Source of the DNA: Microcaldota archaeon
GTDB lineage: Archaea > Micrarchaeota > Micrarchaeia > Anstonellales > Bilamarchaeaceae
Length of the DNA: 9,300 nt
NCBI GenBank assembly: GCA_018813445.1
Contig: JAHJBR010000067.1
Span: forward strand, 1-9,300
Reading direction: 5' to 3'
A program made the position numbers and the translations under genes. The notes below the pieces were generated by a model, which saw nothing but the letters and a program-made list of their open reading frames with translations, had not been told where the DNA came from and did not search any database. Shown piece by piece: positions 6,493 to 9,300 of the stretch. The first letter of the stretch is position 1. Every line of letters starts with the position of its first letter.

Positions 6493-7185
6493 ATGCACGA
6501 AACCTTTTCCATTAAGGGCCGAGCCCGTTCTTCACTCCAAAAACTAAAGGAAAAATTTGAAGGATTAGGATTCAGTTCTGTGCAATCGACCAAAACCCAA
6601 CTTACAGTGGAAAGGGTGGAAAGCGCTGGTCTAAAGGGAAAAGTACACCACTTTTACTGCGTAACCTTCAAACCAGATTCAGTATCCATAACCTATTCGC
6701 CAGGACAGAATAAACTTGCAAGAAAATTGGAAGCATTTACCAATCTTTTAAATGCACTTCGTCTTGCAGGTTCGGCATTCGAAGTAAAAGCCGAGAACTT
6801 CCACCAAGCACTTCTTCCTTTACTTTCAGATTTACACGGAACAGTGGATTCGCAATCCTTTGCAACCACGCAACAATTCATGGATTTAAGCAAAAAACAC
6901 GAATCCTTGGAAAGAAAATACAAGGACTTGGCGCTTTCCAGCGAAACCAATGCCCGCATACTCATAGAATGCGAGAAAAAGCGTGATGAATACAGGCAAA
7001 AAATAAATGAATTAGAAGGAATGAGCAATGAAATCCTAAGGCAAGAGCTATTCACCTGGCTGAAGACCCATGACGGGGAAATCGATATTCGAGGGTTTGC
7101 CAAATCATTCAAGATACCCACAAAGAGGGTGGAAGATGGGTTGGAATACCTTCTCAAGCACGGCTATCTCCGTCAAATCCAGTAA
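6493..7185 (+). CDS. Unknown protein: N-terminal alpha/beta domain, coiled coil and C-terminal winged helix
   Basis: I do not recognise this 230-residue protein. Residues 1-115 look like a compact alpha/beta domain: a first helix, strands around TQLTVERVE, HHFYCVTFK and SVSITYSPG, then a helix at 71-92. Residues about 129-180 form a highly charged coiled coil. Residues 182-229 (LRQELFTWLKTHDGEIDIRG to the end) fit a winged-helix fold, with a recognition-like helix KRVEDGLEYLLKHGYL. No membrane segment or signal peptide is seen. ATG 6493 is preferred because it lies 4 nt after the ATPase stop and has GAGGA (6480-6484) 8 nt upstream. An upstream in-frame ATG at 6427 would overlap the ATPase gene by 62 bp. 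Position and spacing place it in the operon, so a role as a DNA-binding, regulatory or ATPase-associated subunit of the transfer machine is plausible but unproven. Confidence 0.8.
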   Translation: MHETFSIKGRARSSLQKLKEKFEGLGFSSVQSTKTQLTVERVESAGLKGKVHHFYCVTFKPDSVSITYSPGQNKLARKLEAFTNLLNALRLAGSAFEVKAENFHQALLPLLSDLHGTVDSQSFATTQQFMDLSKKHESLERKYKDLALSSETNARILIECEKKRDEYRQKINELEGMSNEILRQELFTWLKTHDGEIDIRGFAKSFKIPTKRVEDGLEYLLKHGYLRQIQ

Positions 7186-7197
7186 AAGCTGATATAT

Positions 7198-7320
7198 ATG
7201 CAAGAAGAAAAGCACAAATTTTCAATAGTAAAAAACTATCCACTTTCATCTAGATTTGAAACCGTGGAAAAGAAAAACAGCATAATTGATTCCATACTTA
7301 CAAAACTAGGAATCAAATAG
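7198..7320 (+). CDS. Small ORF (40 residues), possible last gene of the cluster
   Basis: This ORF reads MQEEKHKFSIVKNYPLSSRF and continues to KLGIK before a TAG stop. It is hydrophilic and lysine-rich, has no membrane helix and ends in a short predicted helix. It starts 12 nt after the preceding gene on the same strand and ends 14 bp before the stop of the convergent gene, so it fills an otherwise empty gap. No clear Shine-Dalgarno site is visible (GCTGAT at best). It could be a real small protein of the operon or chance; conservation would decide. Confidence 0.4.
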   Translation: MQEEKHKFSIVKNYPLSSRFETVEKKNSIIDSILTKLGIK

Positions 7321-7334
7321 TGCAGTCAAACCAA

Positions 7335-8411
7335 TTACTCCTGCCAATTTCCCAAGCGCCTGAATTCCGTGCTGGTCCTCGTGTGCATTTCTTTTAGCTC
7401 GTTCATGAATCTTGCAGTGTTGTGATTAGTCTCTAATTTCCCACTTTCCAAATCCGTCCAAGTACTAGTTTTCAATTCATTCAGATTAGCTATCCAACAC
7501 CCTAATCGTATCGTGATGCTATTTCCGATTTCATTTACACCAGATACAGCAGCTTCAGCCTTATCCATCATTCGAGATTCCCCGAATGACATGCCAAATG
7601 CCATATCTGCAACAGCCACGGGTTCAGCAGTTTTTTCAATATCAGCTAGTTTTTCCACAAGTCCATATGCAATACCCAAGAATATTTCAAATTTATCCCC
7701 CCTAGGAGAATAGCTTAGTTGATAGTGGACTCTTCTAATTGCACTTAATACTTGTTCTTCTAATTCACTATTTTGGGTCCTGCCTTCCTCTACAGTCTCA
7801 AAAATACCTGCTCCAAACTTTATCTCAATTAGCTCCTCATCGAATGCTACATGCGCTGCTTGGATGGTACTATTTACCAATGCCATAAGCTGAGCTTTTA
7901 ATTTACTCATCTCTTTTGGATTTTCGCTCCAAGGCTCAATAAATATTCTATTAGTCAAATCCAAAACGATTGCAGCCCTATCAAGCTTTTTCATTTCCAA
8001 TAATCTTTGCACTTCATCATACATAGTGTCCAATATGTTTTTCTTGATTTCCAAACCAAACTCCGTTCCATTTCCGCCATCTAAACATGTGTGCCTTTCC
8101 ATATAACCAATTGAAACTATGAATGCCCCAATTGCACCAATAAAATCGTCATTTCTTATTTTCTGCTTGCCAATTACCATGGCCAGTTGAGACAACAACC
8201 CATAATCTCCTGATTTTTTAGCCTTTTGAATAGATAATTCAAGTTCTCCTGAACCCAATCCCACAAATACAGCGTGATTTTTAGTACTCAGTCGATCTAT
8301 AAGAGGTATACTCAGACCTATAGTATTATTTGGTCCTGCAAATGGTTTTTCAACGCCCCCTGTCCGTTGTTTCCCAGTCCCACATGTTTTTCTTAATGCT
8401 CCCCCTGCCAT
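7335..8411 (-). CDS. Unknown helical protein (possible TPR-like repeats)
   Basis: I cannot assign this 358-residue soluble protein. The first 30 residues are rich in Gly, Lys and Thr and probably disordered. From about 50 onward it looks mostly helical, with stretches such as AKKSGDYGLLSQLAMVIGKQ and EVQRLLEMKKLDRAAIVLDL that recall TPR-like hairpins, though no clear repeat period can be shown. There is no signal peptide, membrane helix or catalytic motif I recognise. The ATG at 8409-8411 is chosen because AGGTGA lies about 5 nt upstream; an in-frame ATG at 8439-8441 would add 10 residues without a better site. It is convergent with the T4SS-like cluster, with a 14-bp gap, so the two transcripts probably overlap at their 3' ends. 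The other side is the purD promoter region. Confidence 0.72.
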   Translation of the reverse strand: MAGGALRKTCGTGKQRTGGVEKPFAGPNNTIGLSIPLIDRLSTKNHAVFVGLGSGELELSIQKAKKSGDYGLLSQLAMVIGKQKIRNDDFIGAIGAFIVSIGYMERHTCLDGGNGTEFGLEIKKNILDTMYDEVQRLLEMKKLDRAAIVLDLTNRIFIEPWSENPKEMSKLKAQLMALVNSTIQAAHVAFDEELIEIKFGAGIFETVEEGRTQNSELEEQVLSAIRRVHYQLSYSPRGDKFEIFLGIAYGLVEKLADIEKTAEPVAVADMAFGMSFGESRMMDKAEAAVSGVNEIGNSITIRLGCWIANLNELKTSTWTDLESGKLETNHNTARFMNELKEMHTRTSTEFRRLGNWQE

Positions 8412-8464
8412 ATATTCACCTTTTATTTTCCCAAAACACACTTCGCAGTTATTATTTATTAATT

Positions 8465-8537
8465 TTCCTATTTATCCCTTTTAATCCCACTATATTTTCA
8501 GTCCCAAATAGTTTTATTCTTTGGTTCCTATTTATCC
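8465..8537. repeat. Pair of 13-bp direct repeats TTCCTATTTATCC in the purD upstream region
   Basis: TTCCTATTTATCC occurs exactly at 8465-8477 and 8525-8537, start to start 60 bp apart, inside the 146-bp gap between the divergent unknown gene and purD. The second copy is centred about 26 bp before the purD ATG and includes the TATA-like TATTTATC, so it could be the purD TATA/BRE element. The first copy could be a second promoter element or a regulator site. The rest of the gap is A/T rich (for example TTATTATTTATTAATTTTCC at 8450-8469, a possible TATA region for the minus-strand gene). Confidence 0.45.
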
Positions 8538-8557
8538 TAAATAAATGAGGTGGGCAT

Positions 8558-9300
8558 ATGAAACTATTACTTGTGGGCAACGGCGCCAGAGAGCACATTA
8601 TAGCTGAAAAACTATCAAACAGTGCTGAACTTTATTCTGCAATGAGCAAGAACAATCCAGGAATAGCAAGTCTTTCCAAGGAATGTTTCATAGGAGATAT
8701 AAGCGATGGTGCAAAAGTCGCAGAATGGGCCAAATCAAAGAATATAGAATTAGCATTCGTAAGTCCAGATGCAGTCCTTGCAGCAGGTGTAAGCGATGCT
8801 CTGCAATCAGTGGGAATCGCAATCGCTTCCCCTACAAAATCAGCTGCAAGAATAGAATGGGACAAATCCTATTCAAGAAACCTTATGCAAAAGCACAACA
8901 TCCCTGGGTTACCCGTGTTCCAAGTGGTCTCAACACAAGAAGCAGCAGCCAGATTAATCAGAGACCTTGACCAAGTTGCAATAAAACCAATTGGCCTCAC
9001 AGGCGGAAAAGGAGTACGAGTTTCAGGCGATCACTTCAAAAATCAGAATGAAGCAATTTTATATGCAAATGAAATAATCAGCAAGGACAATCAAGTTCTT
9101 ATAGAGGAAAAGCTAGAAGGTGAGGAGTTCTCACTTCAGCTATTTTCAGATGGAAAGAACATTGCATTAATGCCTCCAGTACAAGACCACAAGCGTGCAT
9201 TCATAAATGACGAAGGTCCAAATACAGGAGGAATGGGTTCCTATACTTCCGGAAGCCTTCTTCCATTCATGCAGGAATCCGATCTGGAACAAGCCCGCAC
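8558..9300 (+). CDS. purD: Phosphoribosylamine-glycine ligase (GAR synthetase), N-terminal part, cut by window edge
   Basis: This enzyme joins phosphoribosylamine and glycine, using ATP, to make GAR in the second step of purine synthesis. The 247 visible residues start MKLLLVGNGAREHIIAEKL, the PurD glycine-rich N-terminal motif. They continue with LAFVSPDAVLAAGV and IASPTKSAARIEWDKSYSRN at the entry to the ATP-grasp domain. The ATP-grasp loop is AIKPIGLTGGKGV, and the conserved segments QDHKRAFINDEGPNTGGMG follow near the edge. The C-terminal part lies outside the window. ATG 8558 has a strong GAGGTGGG site (8547-8554). The gene is read away from the cluster, in the opposite direction to purSL at the other edge, so purine genes flank the whole region. 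Confidence 0.93.
   Translation, partial: MKLLLVGNGAREHIIAEKLSNSAELYSAMSKNNPGIASLSKECFIGDISDGAKVAEWAKSKNIELAFVSPDAVLAAGVSDALQSVGIAIASPTKSAARIEWDKSYSRNLMQKHNIPGLPVFQVVSTQEAAARLIRDLDQVAIKPIGLTGGKGVRVSGDHFKNQNEAILYANEIISKDNQVLIEEKLEGEEFSLQLFSDGKNIALMPPVQDHKRAFINDEGPNTGGMGSYTSGSLLPFMQESDLEQAR

Noticed and set aside
6693..7157. 154-residue minus-strand ORF opposite the coiled-coil protein.
   Set aside because: It is a shadow of the opposite strand's charged coiled coil, with no family signature.
3054..7320. Integrated conjugative plasmid or element.
   Set aside because: No integrase, relaxase, coupling protein, replication gene, tRNA or attachment repeat is visible in the window, and purine genes flank it; an element larger than the window cannot be excluded.
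8683..8970. 95-residue plus-strand ORF inside purD.
   Set aside because: It is out of frame within a well-supported purD; its Cys/Arg/Lys-rich composition is typical of a frame-shifted shadow.

Overview
The window looks like chromosomal DNA from an archaeon, probably a DPANN-type lineage, although the phylum is a guess. The evidence is a set of A/T-rich TATA-like boxes about 25-28 bp upstream of start codons (several genes look leaderless), short Shine-Dalgarno sites inside operons, an NFACT-family protein with an archaeal-style C-terminus, and a membrane protein with N-glycosylation sequons in its predicted outer loops. There is no rRNA, tRNA, CRISPR array or insertion sequence.

Layout. At the left edge, on the minus strand, is the N-terminal part of a fused purine-synthesis enzyme PurSL (1-694, cut by the window edge). 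Next is a short minus-strand NFACT-R protein (870-1640) that lacks the usual N-terminal half. Back to back with it is a plus-strand gene for a putative clan CD (caspase-like) cysteine peptidase (1727-2986). A plus-strand cluster with its own TATA box follows: a VirB2/TrbC-like two-helix pilin (3054-3296), a VirB6-like five-helix membrane protein (3316-4287), a membrane-anchored protein resembling VirB3 joined to the N-terminal domain of VirB4 (4284-5063), a VirB4/HerA-type ATPase (5064-6488), a coiled-coil plus winged-helix protein (6493-7185) and a 40-residue ORF (7198-7320). A convergent unknown gene (7335-8411, minus) follows, then the start of purD (8558 to the right edge).

How the genes may work together. 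The 3054-6488 genes make up the inner-membrane core of a type IV secretion machine: pilin, polytopic channel protein, VirB3/VirB4-N part and motor ATPase. No relaxase, coupling protein, VirB8/9/10 or VirB11 is visible. This minimal set resembles the Ced/Ted DNA-import systems known from Crenarchaeota/Thermoproteota (CedA1 = VirB2, CedA = VirB6, CedB = VirB4/HerA). The best reading is therefore a Ced-like or conjugation-derived DNA or macromolecule transfer apparatus, with VirB4 split over two genes and two uncharacterised downstream proteins. The neighbouring caspase-like gene may or may not belong to it. Purine-synthesis genes on both sides suggest a settled chromosomal location. All family assignments come from reading motifs and topology by eye; no database search was possible.
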